Part shown: in pieces, positions 9,364 through 16,042 of the stretch
How the letters are laid out: every line of letters begins with the position of its first letter
Numbering within the stretch: position 1 is the first letter of the stretch
Source: Deltaproteobacteria bacterium
Lineage (GTDB): Bacteria > Myxococcota_A > UBA9160 > JAFDDA01
Direction: 5' to 3'
Length of the DNA: 33,441 nt
Assembly (NCBI GenBank): GCA_019311105.1
Contig: JAFDDA010000050.1
Span: forward strand, 1 to 33,441
Made by a program: the position numbers and the translations under genes
Notes under the pieces: model-generated
The model's database searches: none
Seen by the model: the letters and a program-made list of their open reading frames with translations, nothing else
Told to the model about the DNA's origin: nothing

Positions 9364-12021
9364 ATGATCCTCACCCCGATGTCGCCCCAGGATCTCGCCG
9401 CAGCGCTGGCTGCCTACGTCCAGGATCAGGTCGAGCGCCTGGCCGCGCGGCACTTCCGCGGGCTCGACCTGCCTCGGGTCTTCGCCGGCCACGCGGTCGG
9501 CCCCGATGTCCGGGCCGACCTCGCCTTCACGCTCGCGCACCTTCACGGCTCGGGCCTCGGCGGGCTGGAGGGCGCCGCGGCGCCCGAGACCATCGCCCGG
9601 GTGCTGCAGCCCATCGACGGCCCGGCGACCCACTCGTTCTACTCCTACCGTGTGGCCGAGACCCTGGCCGCGTTCGGGCCCTTCGAGGGCAACCCACTGC
9701 TCGAGGGCTGGTCCGAGGCCGAGCGCGAGAACCTGGCCGTCGCTTGCGACTCGACGAGCTGGGCGAAGCTCTACGACCGGGGCGTCCTGCCGCGCAACTA
9801 CGCGGCGGTGCTCGCGCGCTGTGAGCTAGGCCGCCAGCGCCTCGGCCTCGACTTCGACGCGGCGCTGCTCGAGCGCTTGATCGCCGCCGCGAGTGCGATG
9901 TTGGCCGAAGGCGAGCGCGGCTTCCTCGACGACTCGCCGGCCCGGGTCTCGCGCTACGACATCTACACGGCCGACGTCTACCTCTTCACCGAACCGCTCG
10001 CCCACCTCCTCGGGCCCGCCTGGCGCAAGGGTGCAGAGAGCGCGCTCTCGTTGGTCGCTGCGACGGCGGGCCGCGACGGCACCGCCGTGGCGTGGGGTCG
10101 CTCCACCGGTGCGCTCTCGGCGTGCCTGACCATCGAGCTTGCCGCACTGGCCGTGGGCCGGGGCTTGGACGAAGCCCCGGCGCGCTGGCTCGGCCTCGCC
10201 TGGAACGCCTTTGCCCGCTACCCGCGTTGGATGAACGACGGGCTCGTCACGGCGCACCAACACCGGAACACATACCGCTACCGAGGCCCCGCGCGTCGCC
10301 TCCAGATGACCCTCGACACCCTCGGAAAGCTCGCCTACGCCGCCCTCGAGCTGCGCGAAGCGCCCGACGACCTGGCCCCCTGCCCTGCCGCAGAATGCTT
10401 CCCCGATCGCGATCAATGGGTCGCCTTCGCCGACGAACCGCCCGCCGGCGTCTGGAGCTATCGCTCCAAGGCGCTGGCCTTCACCCTGCCCGTCGTCGGC
10501 ACGACCCGCAGCGACTACTTGCCCGCGCCGCGAAACCCGGGCGTGTTCGAGGTGCCCGTCGACGCCGACCTGCCGACGGCGACGCCCTATGTCACGCGCT
10601 TCGGCCAAAACTACGTGGGTGCGCACCAGGCACGTTCGGTTCGCAAGACGGAAGCCGGCCTCGAGGTCTCCTACGACGGGTTCGCGCGCAGCGGGTTGCT
10701 CGATTGGCCCGAGGACGCCGCAAGCGTCGCCGGCCAGCGCGACGTGCGCTTCCGTGTAGAGGGTCGGACGCTTCACGCCGAAGAGACCCTGCGCTTCGAG
10801 GAGCCGCCCGAGTCCATCGGGCTCCAAGTGGCGGAGACCGCGAGCCAGCCCCTGCACGTCGAGTTCGAGTGCGAGGGCGGCCACCGGGTCGACACGATCG
10901 ACACCGCAGGCCTCGCTGAGTATCGGAGCTTCTGGTCGGAGCTCCCTCGCGTGCACCAGATCGATCTCGACCCTGCGGAGAGCGTGCAGTTTCGTTGGTC
11001 CGTCACTCCGCTCTTCCGCGTGACCGCCGTCGAACACGGCCACCACTATCACCGCAGCCTCTACGACCCGATGGCCCACCGCGCACGCGACGTGCTCTTT
11101 CCGCACCGCTTTGCAGGCGACCCCGACTCCGCCGCCGGTTTCCTGCGCGACATCGACCTCTACCACCTCCACTGGCCCGAGTGGTTTCTCGGCCCGGAGC
11201 CCGACCTCCACAGGCGCTTCATCGATCGCCTGCGTGCGAGCGACGTGCGCATCGTCTGGACCCAGCACAACCGTCGGCCGCATCGGAAGGCCGACTACGA
11301 AGCCGTCTACCAGGTCTGGGCCGAGTCCGCCGACGGCGTCATCCACCACAGCCGGTGGGGCGAGGCGTGGATGCGCAACGACTTCGACTTCGGCGCCCAC
11401 GCAGAGCACCGTGTGATCCCGCACGGTCACTTCGGGAACTTGATGGAGGAGCTCGCCCAGGTGGACCGTGCCGAGGCCGAGACGGAGCTCGGCCTCGCGC
11501 CCTGCACCCTGCGGATCGGCGTCGTCGGTGCGCCGCGTTCGGAGAAGAAGACCCAGATGCTGATGGATGCCTTCGCGCGCGTGCCCAGCGCTGACCTGCA
11601 GCTGCTCGTGCTCTCTCTCGGCGAAGACGACCGCGTGCCGGACGACCCGCGCATCCACGCCATCCCCTACGGGATGGTCCCGCGAGATCAGTTCAATCGC
11701 CGGCTTGCGACGATCGACGTGCTGGCCATCCCGATCGAGGGCGACGACTATCTGACGACGGGCCAGTTCGCCGATGCCGTGGGGCTCGGCATCCCGGCGA
11801 TCACGTCGGACTGGCCGTTCTTGACCGAGATGCTCGGGGACGCGGCCATCGTCTATGGCCAGGGAGCCGACGCACTCGAGCGTTGCCTGCGAGACCTCGA
11901 CCCGGCCCACGTCGAACGTGCCGCGGCGGCCTCGCGCGCGCTTCAATCCCGCTACGACTGGGCACGGATCGCGGAGCAGACCGCCGACCTCTTCGACGCC
12001 GTCGGCACGCTCAAGATCTAG
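9364..12021 (+). CDS. Three-part fusion: alpha/alpha-toroid, beta-sandwich and GT-B glycosyltransferase
   Basis: A protein of about 885 residues that I cannot match to one named family. The first 340 residues are helical and resemble the DUF2264/heparinase-type toroid: RYDIYTADVYLFTEPL, then GRDGTAVAWGRSTGALSACL, like the G-R-x-x-P-x-G-R-S segment of DUF2264 proteins. A beta-rich stretch follows (about 340-550), like the sandwich after polysaccharide-lyase toroids. From about 560 a GT-B glycosyltransferase resembling family 4 begins: LYHLHWPEWFLG, VIPHGHFGN, RIGVVGAPRSEKKTQ near 716, and the donor-binding region TTGQFADAVGLGIPAITSDW. No signal peptide is visible, which suits a cytoplasmic sugar-nucleotide-dependent enzyme. 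Acceptor and reaction are unknown. The start could be ATG 9364 or 9379; a TATGAT box at 9363-9368 would favour 9379 as a near-leaderless start. It diverges from the haem/propeller gene across 71 bases. Confidence 0.75.
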   Translation: MILTPMSPQDLAAALAAYVQDQVERLAARHFRGLDLPRVFAGHAVGPDVRADLAFTLAHLHGSGLGGLEGAAAPETIARVLQPIDGPATHSFYSYRVAETLAAFGPFEGNPLLEGWSEAERENLAVACDSTSWAKLYDRGVLPRNYAAVLARCELGRQRLGLDFDAALLERLIAAASAMLAEGERGFLDDSPARVSRYDIYTADVYLFTEPLAHLLGPAWRKGAESALSLVAATAGRDGTAVAWGRSTGALSACLTIELAALAVGRGLDEAPARWLGLAWNAFARYPRWMNDGLVTAHQHRNTYRYRGPARRLQMTLDTLGKLAYAALELREAPDDLAPCPAAECFPDRDQWVAFADEPPAGVWSYRSKALAFTLPVVGTTRSDYLPAPRNPGVFEVPVDADLPTATPYVTRFGQNYVGAHQARSVRKTEAGLEVSYDGFARSGLLDWPEDAASVAGQRDVRFRVEGRTLHAEETLRFEEPPESIGLQVAETASQPLHVEFECEGGHRVDTIDTAGLAEYRSFWSELPRVHQIDLDPAESVQFRWSVTPLFRVTAVEHGHHYHRSLYDPMAHRARDVLFPHRFAGDPDSAAGFLRDIDLYHLHWPEWFLGPEPDLHRRFIDRLRASDVRIVWTQHNRRPHRKADYEAVYQVWAESADGVIHHSRWGEAWMRNDFDFGAHAEHRVIPHGHFGNLMEELAQVDRAEAETELGLAPCTLRIGVVGAPRSEKKTQMLMDAFARVPSADLQLLVLSLGEDDRVPDDPRIHAIPYGMVPRDQFNRRLATIDVLAIPIEGDDYLTTGQFADAVGLGIPAITSDWPFLTEMLGDAAIVYGQGADALERCLRDLDPAHVERAAAASRALQSRYDWARIAEQTADLFDAVGTLKI

Positions 12022-12064
12022 AACCCATCTCAAGGGAAGGCCGGATCCGGTCGATGGATTCCCC

Positions 12065-12640
12065 ATGGCACGAGAGCCCCGGATCCTGGCGAGCTTCCTG
12101 CACGGCACCCTCGAGGTGATCGACTCCATGGGGGGCGATCTCGGCGAGCGGGTGCGCGCGTCGTTGAAGCCCGAATCCCTGGAAGAGATCGAGAACGCCT
12201 GGTCCGCCGGCTGGTTGCCTCTCACCTACGACGTGGAGCTGACCTCCGCCTTCTTCCGACTGGCTGGGCCCGAGCGGGCCTGCGAAGCCATGCGCAAGAA
12301 CCTGGCCGAGACCTTCAGCAAGCCCACCCTGCGCTCGGTCATCGACGGCGCCGTCCGCATCTTCGGGCTCTCGCCCAGCAAGCTTCTCCGCTGGGGGCCC
12401 CGCGTCTGGCCCGTGCTCTTCAAGGACGTGGCCGAAATGCGCGTCGAGGTGGGCGCTGCCGAGGCCACGGTCTGGCTCGAGGGCCTGCCGCCCGAGCTGG
12501 CCGGGGACGGCGACTATCTCTCGGGCACCGCAGCGGGCATCGCCGCGGTCTTCGATCTGACCGGTGTGCAGGGCGAGTGCAGGCTGGCGGAGTTCGGCCG
12601 CGGCCAGGCCCGCTTCGAGCTCTCCTGGCAGGTCGCCTAG
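12065..12640 (+). CDS. DUF2378/TIGR02265-like protein
   Basis: A soluble protein of 191 residues with no signal peptide or membrane segment. Its layout recalls the roughly 190-residue family expanded in Myxococcus (DUF2378/TIGR02265). A helical first half is followed by GPERACEAMRKNLAETFSKP, then a phrase near the middle with conserved aromatic and basic residues (LLRWGPRVWPVLFKDVAEM), then a beta-rich end where VEVGAAEATVWLEGLPPEL leads into a closing FELSW. Function of the family is not established; the fold resembles haem-NO-binding or V4R-like sensor folds, which is inference. ATG at 12065 lies 43 bases after the fusion gene stop, with only a weak purine run upstream. It precedes the DAHP synthase leader by 63 bases. 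Confidence 0.5.
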   Translation: MAREPRILASFLHGTLEVIDSMGGDLGERVRASLKPESLEEIENAWSAGWLPLTYDVELTSAFFRLAGPERACEAMRKNLAETFSKPTLRSVIDGAVRIFGLSPSKLLRWGPRVWPVLFKDVAEMRVEVGAAEATVWLEGLPPELAGDGDYLSGTAAGIAAVFDLTGVQGECRLAEFGRGQARFELSWQVA

Positions 12641-12668
12641 CCCCCTCTTCGCTCTCTCACAAACAGGG

Positions 12669-12696
12669 TTTACGGCCCGCCCTTCCGAGGTATCCT
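12669..12696 (+). promoter_or_regulatory. Candidate promoter of the DAHP synthase leader
   Basis: TTTACG at 12669-12674 and TATCCT at 12691-12696 are 16 bases apart and resemble -35 and -10 boxes. Transcription would begin at about 12703, one base before the leader peptide ATG at 12704, so the leader would be translated from a leaderless or nearly leaderless message. A GAGG at 12687-12690 overlaps the box and is too far from the ATG (13 bases) to be a good ribosome-binding site. Confidence 0.45.
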
Positions 12697-12703
12697 GCTC
12701 CCG

Positions 12704-12775
12704 ATGCGTCACTCCGCCTTCTGGCAGTCCTCCTACTACGCCTGGTTTATGCCGGGGCGAGGGATGTCTGCCTAG
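12704..12775 (+). CDS. Aromatic-rich leader peptide of the DAHP synthase attenuator
   Basis: A 23-codon open frame, ATG 12704 to TAG 12773-12775. It contains Phe (12719), Trp (12722), Tyr-Tyr (12734-12739), Trp (12743) and Phe (12746): six aromatic residues in eleven codons, covering all three end products of the shikimate pathway. It starts MRHSAFW and ends PGRGMSA. Such leaders work by ribosome stalling when a charged tRNA is scarce, which lets an antiterminator form instead of the terminator ahead of the biosynthetic gene. A terminator (12802-12841) lies between it and the DAHP synthase, as this model requires. Segments inside it can pair: GGCAG 12723-12727 with CTGCC 12768-12772, and CCTC 12729-12732 with GAGG 12759-12762 (the 1:2 helix). 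CGGGGC at 12753-12758 can pair with GCCCCG at 12806-12811, the left arm of the terminator (the 2:3 helix). Translation itself is not shown by sequence alone. Confidence 0.8.
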   Translation: MRHSAFWQSSYYAWFMPGRGMSA

Positions 12776-12801
12776 ATCGCGAAGTCGATCCGAACGATTC
12801 C

Positions 12802-12841
12802 CGAAGCCCCGAGAGCCGAAGCCTCTCGGGGCTTCGTCTTT
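12802..12841 (+). terminator. Attenuator terminator hairpin before the DAHP synthase gene
   Basis: A perfect 14-bp inverted repeat: left arm 12802-12815 (CGAAGCCCCGAGAG), loop 12816-12822, right arm 12823-12836. The T-rich run TCTTTC follows at 12837-12842. It lies 26 bases after the leader stop codon and 32 bases before the DAHP synthase ATG, the position of an intrinsic attenuator. The left arm can alternatively pair (12806-12811) with CGGGGC inside the leader frame, giving a competing antiterminator. The T tract is short, so termination may be partial or helped by other factors. Confidence 0.8.
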
Positions 12842-12873
12842 CGGGCGCCAGATACGAAGAACGGAACTACGTC

Positions 12874-13953
12874 ATGTCTGAGCCCGCTGAGAGCCCCGAA
12901 GCCCCGCCCCTCGAGAATGCGAACCTCATTTCCGTCGAGCCGTTGCCGGCGCCGGCCGAGTTGAAGGCGCGCCTGCCCGTGCCCGGGGCCACGGCCGAGA
13001 CCGTGCTGGCCGCCCGCGCGCGCATTCGCGACGCCCTGCATGGGCGCGACCGCCACCGGCTGGTCGCGATCGTCGGGCCCTGCTCGATCCACGACGGAGA
13101 GGCGGCCCTCGACTACGCGCGCCGCCTCCGCACCGTGGCGAAGCGCACCGACGATGCCCTCGTCGTCGTCATGCGGACCTACTTCGAGAAGCCCCGCACC
13201 ACCGTCGGCTGGAAGGGCCTGCTGAACGACCCCCACCTCGACGGCCGCTGCGACGTCTCGCTCGGGATCGAACGCGCGCGCAAGATCCTGCTCGAGGTCA
13301 ACGCCCTCGGCATGCCCTGCGCCAGCGAGGCCCTCGACCTGGTGACGCCCGACTACCTGGCCGACCTGCTCGCCTGGACCTCCATCGGCGCCCGCACCGC
13401 CGAGAGCCAGACCCACCGGCAGCTGGCCAGCGGGCTCTCGATGCCCGTCGGATTCAAGAACGCGACCGATGGCAACGTCGCGGCCGCGGGCAACGCCATG
13501 CTCGCGGCCGGCGAGCCACACAGCTTCCTGGGCGTCTCGCCCGACGGGCGCGCCTCGGTGCTGAAGACCCTCGGCAACCCCGACCGCCACGTCGTCCTGC
13601 GCGGCGGGAGCGCCGGCCCGAACCACGACGCCGAGTTCGTGGACGCCGCCGTGCGTCGCGTCTCCGACCAGGGCATCGCCCGGTCGGTGATGGTCGACTG
13701 CTCCCACGCCAACTCGGGGAAGGATCCGGCGCGCCAGCCGGGTGTGTGCCGCGACGTGCTGGCCCAGGTCGCCGCAGGCCAGGGCAGCATCCTGGGCGTC
13801 ATGCTCGAGAGCAACCTCGAAGCCGGCGCCCAGACCTGGAAGCCCGACGGAGAACTCCGCTACGGCGTCTCCATCACCGACGCCTGCATGGGCTGGAGCG
13901 AGACGGAGGCCCTGCTCGACGAGATGGCCGAGGCGGTTCGCGGCGGCGCCTAG
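12874..13953 (+). CDS. aroG: 3-deoxy-7-phosphoheptulonate (DAHP) synthase, class I
   Basis: First enzyme of the shikimate pathway: condenses phosphoenolpyruvate and erythrose 4-phosphate to DAHP in the cytoplasm. The 359 residues match the AroF/AroG/AroH type I-alpha family in length. Signatures include IVGPCSIHD with the metal-binding Cys, RTYFEKPRTTVGWKGLLNDP, MPVGFKNATDG with the catalytic Lys, LRGGSAGPNH and DCSHANSGKDPARQ. The symbol denotes the AroF/G/H family; which effector inhibits it cannot be told. ATG at 12874 is the first start that keeps the family N terminus; the open frame extends upstream only across the attenuator. The leader with Phe, Tyr and Trp codons implies transcriptional control by all three aromatic amino acids. 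It converges with the LEH-like gene, with 8 bases between the two stop codons. Confidence 0.93.
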   Translation: MSEPAESPEAPPLENANLISVEPLPAPAELKARLPVPGATAETVLAARARIRDALHGRDRHRLVAIVGPCSIHDGEAALDYARRLRTVAKRTDDALVVVMRTYFEKPRTTVGWKGLLNDPHLDGRCDVSLGIERARKILLEVNALGMPCASEALDLVTPDYLADLLAWTSIGARTAESQTHRQLASGLSMPVGFKNATDGNVAAAGNAMLAAGEPHSFLGVSPDGRASVLKTLGNPDRHVVLRGGSAGPNHDAEFVDAAVRRVSDQGIARSVMVDCSHANSGKDPARQPGVCRDVLAQVAAGQGSILGVMLESNLEAGAQTWKPDGELRYGVSITDACMGWSETEALLDEMAEAVRGGA

Positions 13954-13961
13954 CCACGGCG

Positions 13962-14327
13962 CTACTGGCCGGCGAACTGGCCCATGTCGAAGTAGTCGCG
14001 CCATGCGGCGATCTTGCCGTCCGCGGAGATCTCGAAGACGCCGCAAACCGGGAGCACGACATCGCCGGTCTTGAGCTTGATCGTGTCGATCCGTTCGTTC
14101 AGGACGAGGCGTCCGCTCACGACCTGATTCCGGATCTCGAAGTCGACGGCACTCGCCATCTCGCCCACCAGGTTCCCGACGAAGGCGCGGATCGCCTCCT
14201 TGCCCTGGCACGGAGCCATCGGGATGTTGTGGTAGACGGCGTCGTCCGTGAACGACTCGACGATGGCGTCGACGTCGCCCCGCCCCCAGTGCTCACAGAA
14301 ATCCCGAACGATCCGATCCGCGTCCAT
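13962..14327 (-). CDS. Limonene-1,2-epoxide hydrolase family protein
   Basis: Protein of 121 residues with the SnoaL/NTF2 cone fold. It belongs to the limonene-epoxide hydrolase branch, whose members open an epoxide with water in one step using a Tyr-Asn and Arg-Asp-Asp set. All five appear in register: Y32 and N34 (YHNIP), R79 and D81 (NERID) and D111 (WRDYFD). An active epoxide hydrolase is therefore likely, although many paralogues have unknown substrates. ATG at 14327 was chosen because AAGGAG lies just upstream; an in-frame ATG at 14366 lies inside the preceding gene. It is 16 bases after the SDR stop and is the last gene of the arsR-arsI-SDR operon. Confidence 0.8.
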   Translation of the reverse strand: MDADRIVRDFCEHWGRGDVDAIVESFTDDAVYHNIPMAPCQGKEAIRAFVGNLVGEMASAVDFEIRNQVVSGRLVLNERIDTIKLKTGDVVLPVCGVFEISADGKIAAWRDYFDMGQFAGQ

Positions 14328-14343
14328 GACCTTCTCCTTGGGC

Positions 14344-15129
14344 CTACCAGGCCGTCCAGCCGCCATCGACGGTGAGGACGGATCCGGTGACGTAGCCGCT
14401 GGCCGGCGAGGCCAGGAACAGTAGCGCGCCCGCGAGTTCTTCTGGGTTTCCGAAGCGGCGCAACACGGTGCGCTCCAAGAGGCGGGCGCTGATCTTCTCG
14501 TCGGCGATGGCGTCGGCGGTCATCTCCGTCGGGAAGTAACCCGGTGCCAGCGCGTTGACGGTGATGCCGTCGCGGCCCCACTCCACCGCCTGGCTGCGCG
14601 TGAGACCGACGACCCCGTGCTTTGCCACGGTGTAAGCCCCGAGGCCGTTCACCACCGATGCACCCAACCCATAGATGGATGAGACGTGGATGACGCGCCC
14701 GGCGTCGGAGTCGCAAAGCAGCGGATGGAGGATGCCCGAAAGCCGCCACTGGGAGTGAAGGTTCACTTCGAGATCCTGGCGGAAGGCCTCGGGCGACATC
14801 TTTTCGATGCGCGCCACGCTCCAGGTGGAGGCGTTCGCGACGAGGATGTCGCATCCGCCCAGGAGTTCCCGCGCCGCGGTCGCGATGGCGTCGACCTGCT
14901 CGCCGTCGGCGAGGTCAGCGGTGTGGGGGACGATGCGCCCAGGCTCTTCCTGCGTCTCTGCAGCGAGTGCCTCGAGGCGCTCGCCGCGCCGAGCGACGGC
15001 CAGGACATCCGCCCCCGCCCGGGCCAGCACGCGTGCCATCTCCGCACCGAGGCCGCTCGACGCGCCCGTCACGATGGCCTTCCGGCCAGACGCGCCAAAC
15101 AGCGCTTCGGTGTAGTCGTGCACCGCCAT
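14344..15129 (-). CDS. SDR family NAD(P)-dependent oxidoreductase
   Basis: Classical short-chain dehydrogenase of 261 residues, FabG/gluconate-5-dehydrogenase-like. The cofactor loop TGASSGLG starts at residue 21. ARRGER after strand two (R47, R48) suggests NADP(H). N123, S151, Y166 and K170 (YTVAK) complete the active site, and the end is VLTVDGGW. The usual NNAG is NAS here (residues 99-101), a mild departure. ATG at 15129 lies 12 bases after the arsI-like stop with no clear ribosome-binding site, so it probably relies on coupling to the gene before it. Substrate unknown. The epoxide-hydrolase-like gene directly downstream suggests a shared pathway. Confidence 0.87.
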   Translation of the reverse strand: MAVHDYTEALFGASGRKAIVTGASSGLGAEMARVLARAGADVLAVARRGERLEALAAETQEEPGRIVPHTADLADGEQVDAIATAARELLGGCDILVANASTWSVARIEKMSPEAFRQDLEVNLHSQWRLSGILHPLLCDSDAGRVIHVSSIYGLGASVVNGLGAYTVAKHGVVGLTRSQAVEWGRDGITVNALAPGYFPTEMTADAIADEKISARLLERTVLRRFGNPEELAGALLFLASPASGYVTGSVLTVDGGWTAW

Positions 15130-15141
15130 CGAGCGCGGAGC

Positions 15142-15591
15142 TTAGCAGCAGGAAAGGCCCCCAGCGGGCGCGGGCCGCGCCGGCGCGGCCTCGGCCGGGG
15201 TGGGCTCGGGGGGGTGCTCGCCGAAGGTCTCCGAGTCGGCGAGCACGCGGTACCACTCCCAACGCAGGCCGTCTGGCGCCTGGGCCCAGACCTTGTTGGC
15301 CTTGGCGTAGCAGCACGTGGTCTCGTCTTCGATCAGGTCCGCGAGCCCTTGCGTCTTCAGCCGCTCGGTGGCGGCGGTCACGTCCTCGTCGTCGAAGACT
15401 TCCACGCCGAGGTGGTTCAGCATCCCGGCCTCTTCGGGGACCTCGAAGAGCACGAGCTTCAGCGGCGGCTCCTCGATGGCGAAGTTCGCGTAGCCGGGCT
15501 TCCGCTTGTTCGGTTCGGCGTCGAACATCTTCGAGTAGAAGTCCACGGCCTGGTCGATGTCCTTCACGTTCAGGGCGAGCTGGATTCTCAT
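15142..15591 (-). CDS. arsI: ArsI/CadI family glyoxalase-fold protein (probable C-As lyase)
   Basis: Vicinal-oxygen-chelate protein of 149 residues. ArsI enzymes cleave the carbon-arsenic bond of trivalent methyl- or aryl-arsenicals with Fe(II) and oxygen; the CadI name covers close relatives induced by cadmium. Visible landmarks are the metal ligands Q4, H60 (NHLGVEVF) and E112 (WEWY), matching the Gln-His-Glu set known for actinobacterial ArsI, and the vicinal cysteines C93-C94 in ETTCCYA that bind the arsenical. A second Cys pair closes the protein (GGLSCC), often seen in the family. ATG at 15591 follows AAGGAG. It lies just downstream of arsR on the same strand, as expected for arsenic control. 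The substrate could be methylarsenite; CadI-like function cannot be excluded. Confidence 0.82.
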   Translation of the reverse strand: MRIQLALNVKDIDQAVDFYSKMFDAEPNKRKPGYANFAIEEPPLKLVLFEVPEEAGMLNHLGVEVFDDEDVTAATERLKTQGLADLIEDETTCCYAKANKVWAQAPDGLRWEWYRVLADSETFGEHPPEPTPAEAAPARPAPAGGLSCC

Positions 15592-15607
15592 GTCGTTCTC
15601 CTTGGGC

Positions 15608-15636
15608 GCTAGGGAACCTCTGCGAGGTTCCCTAGC
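15608..15636 (-). repeat. Perfect 13-bp hairpin between arsR and arsI
   Basis: Arms 15608-15620 and 15624-15636 are perfectly complementary around a 3-base loop (15621-15623). The stem includes the arsR stop codon and ends 16 bases before the arsI ATG, just ahead of its ribosome-binding site. No T run follows, so it does not look like a plain terminator. It may be an RNA stability or differential-expression element, or a binding site. Confidence 0.7.
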
Positions 15637-15922
15637 AGGACCCGCCGCAGCAGTTCTCGCCCAGGTAACCCACCAGGGCGTTCATGCTCGCGAAGTCGGG
15701 TGCATATCGGATGTGTCGCCCGCTGCGTTCCGAAGTGAGCAGGCGCGCGTTGCGCAGCTCCTTCAGATGGAACGAGAGCGTGGCGGGGGGCGTGTCGAGG
15801 GCCGCAGCCAGGGCGCCGGCGGCCATGCCCTCGGGGCCGGCTTGGACGAGCTGCCGGAAGGCATCGAGCCGGGTCTCGTGGGCCAGCGCTGCGAGGGCCG
15901 CGATCACGTCTTGCTTTTCCAT
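15632..15922 (-). CDS. arsR: ArsR/SmtB family metalloregulator
   Basis: Winged-helix repressor of 96 residues. It releases DNA on binding trivalent arsenic (or a related metal). The recognition region reads TPPATLSFHLKELRNARLL, and the wing includes SERSGRHIRYAP. A C-terminal CCGGSC (C91, C92, C96) provides a three-thiolate site like that of the Acidithiobacillus-type ArsR with C-terminal cysteines; the helix-3 C-x-C of the Escherichia coli type is absent. It is the first gene of the operon with arsI, an SDR and the epoxide-hydrolase-like gene. The AT-rich region at 15921-15957 holds its own promoter and repeats, so autoregulation is likely. ATG at 15922 coincides with the predicted transcription start. 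Confidence 0.92.
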   Translation of the reverse strand: MEKQDVIAALAALAHETRLDAFRQLVQAGPEGMAAGALAAALDTPPATLSFHLKELRNARLLTSERSGRHIRYAPDFASMNALVGYLGENCCGGSC

Positions 15923-15957
15923 AATTCGAATTATATGGAAATATCGAATTAATGCAA
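15921..15957 (-). promoter_or_regulatory. arsR promoter and probable ArsR operator
   Basis: An AT-rich island in GC-rich DNA. On the minus strand, TTGCAT (plus 15952-15957) and TATAAT (plus 15930-15935) are 16 bases apart. The predicted start is at about 15923, at the arsR ATG, so the message would be leaderless. A perfect 14-base palindrome ATAATTCGAATTAT lies at 15921-15934 over the -10 box. TCGAATTA occurs twice (15926-15933 and 15944-15951), 18 bases apart. This is the layout expected for autorepression by a dimeric ArsR. Confidence 0.7.
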
Positions 15958-16042
15958 GGAGGAGAAAAGACAAGTCGATCCAACGGGATGCGAGGCCGCC
16001 CGGGCTGGCTACCGTCCGGAGCAACCCCTCGGAGGACTCGCC

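Noticed and set aside
9826-12225. A 799-codon open frame on the minus strand opposite the toroid/glycosyltransferase fusion
   Set aside because: The plus strand encodes coherent GT-B and toroid motifs; the antisense frame shows only low-complexity composition and crosses two plus-strand genes.
12577-12873. Upstream extension of the DAHP synthase frame
   Set aside because: It would translate across the leader peptide and terminator; the family N terminus begins just after ATG 12874.
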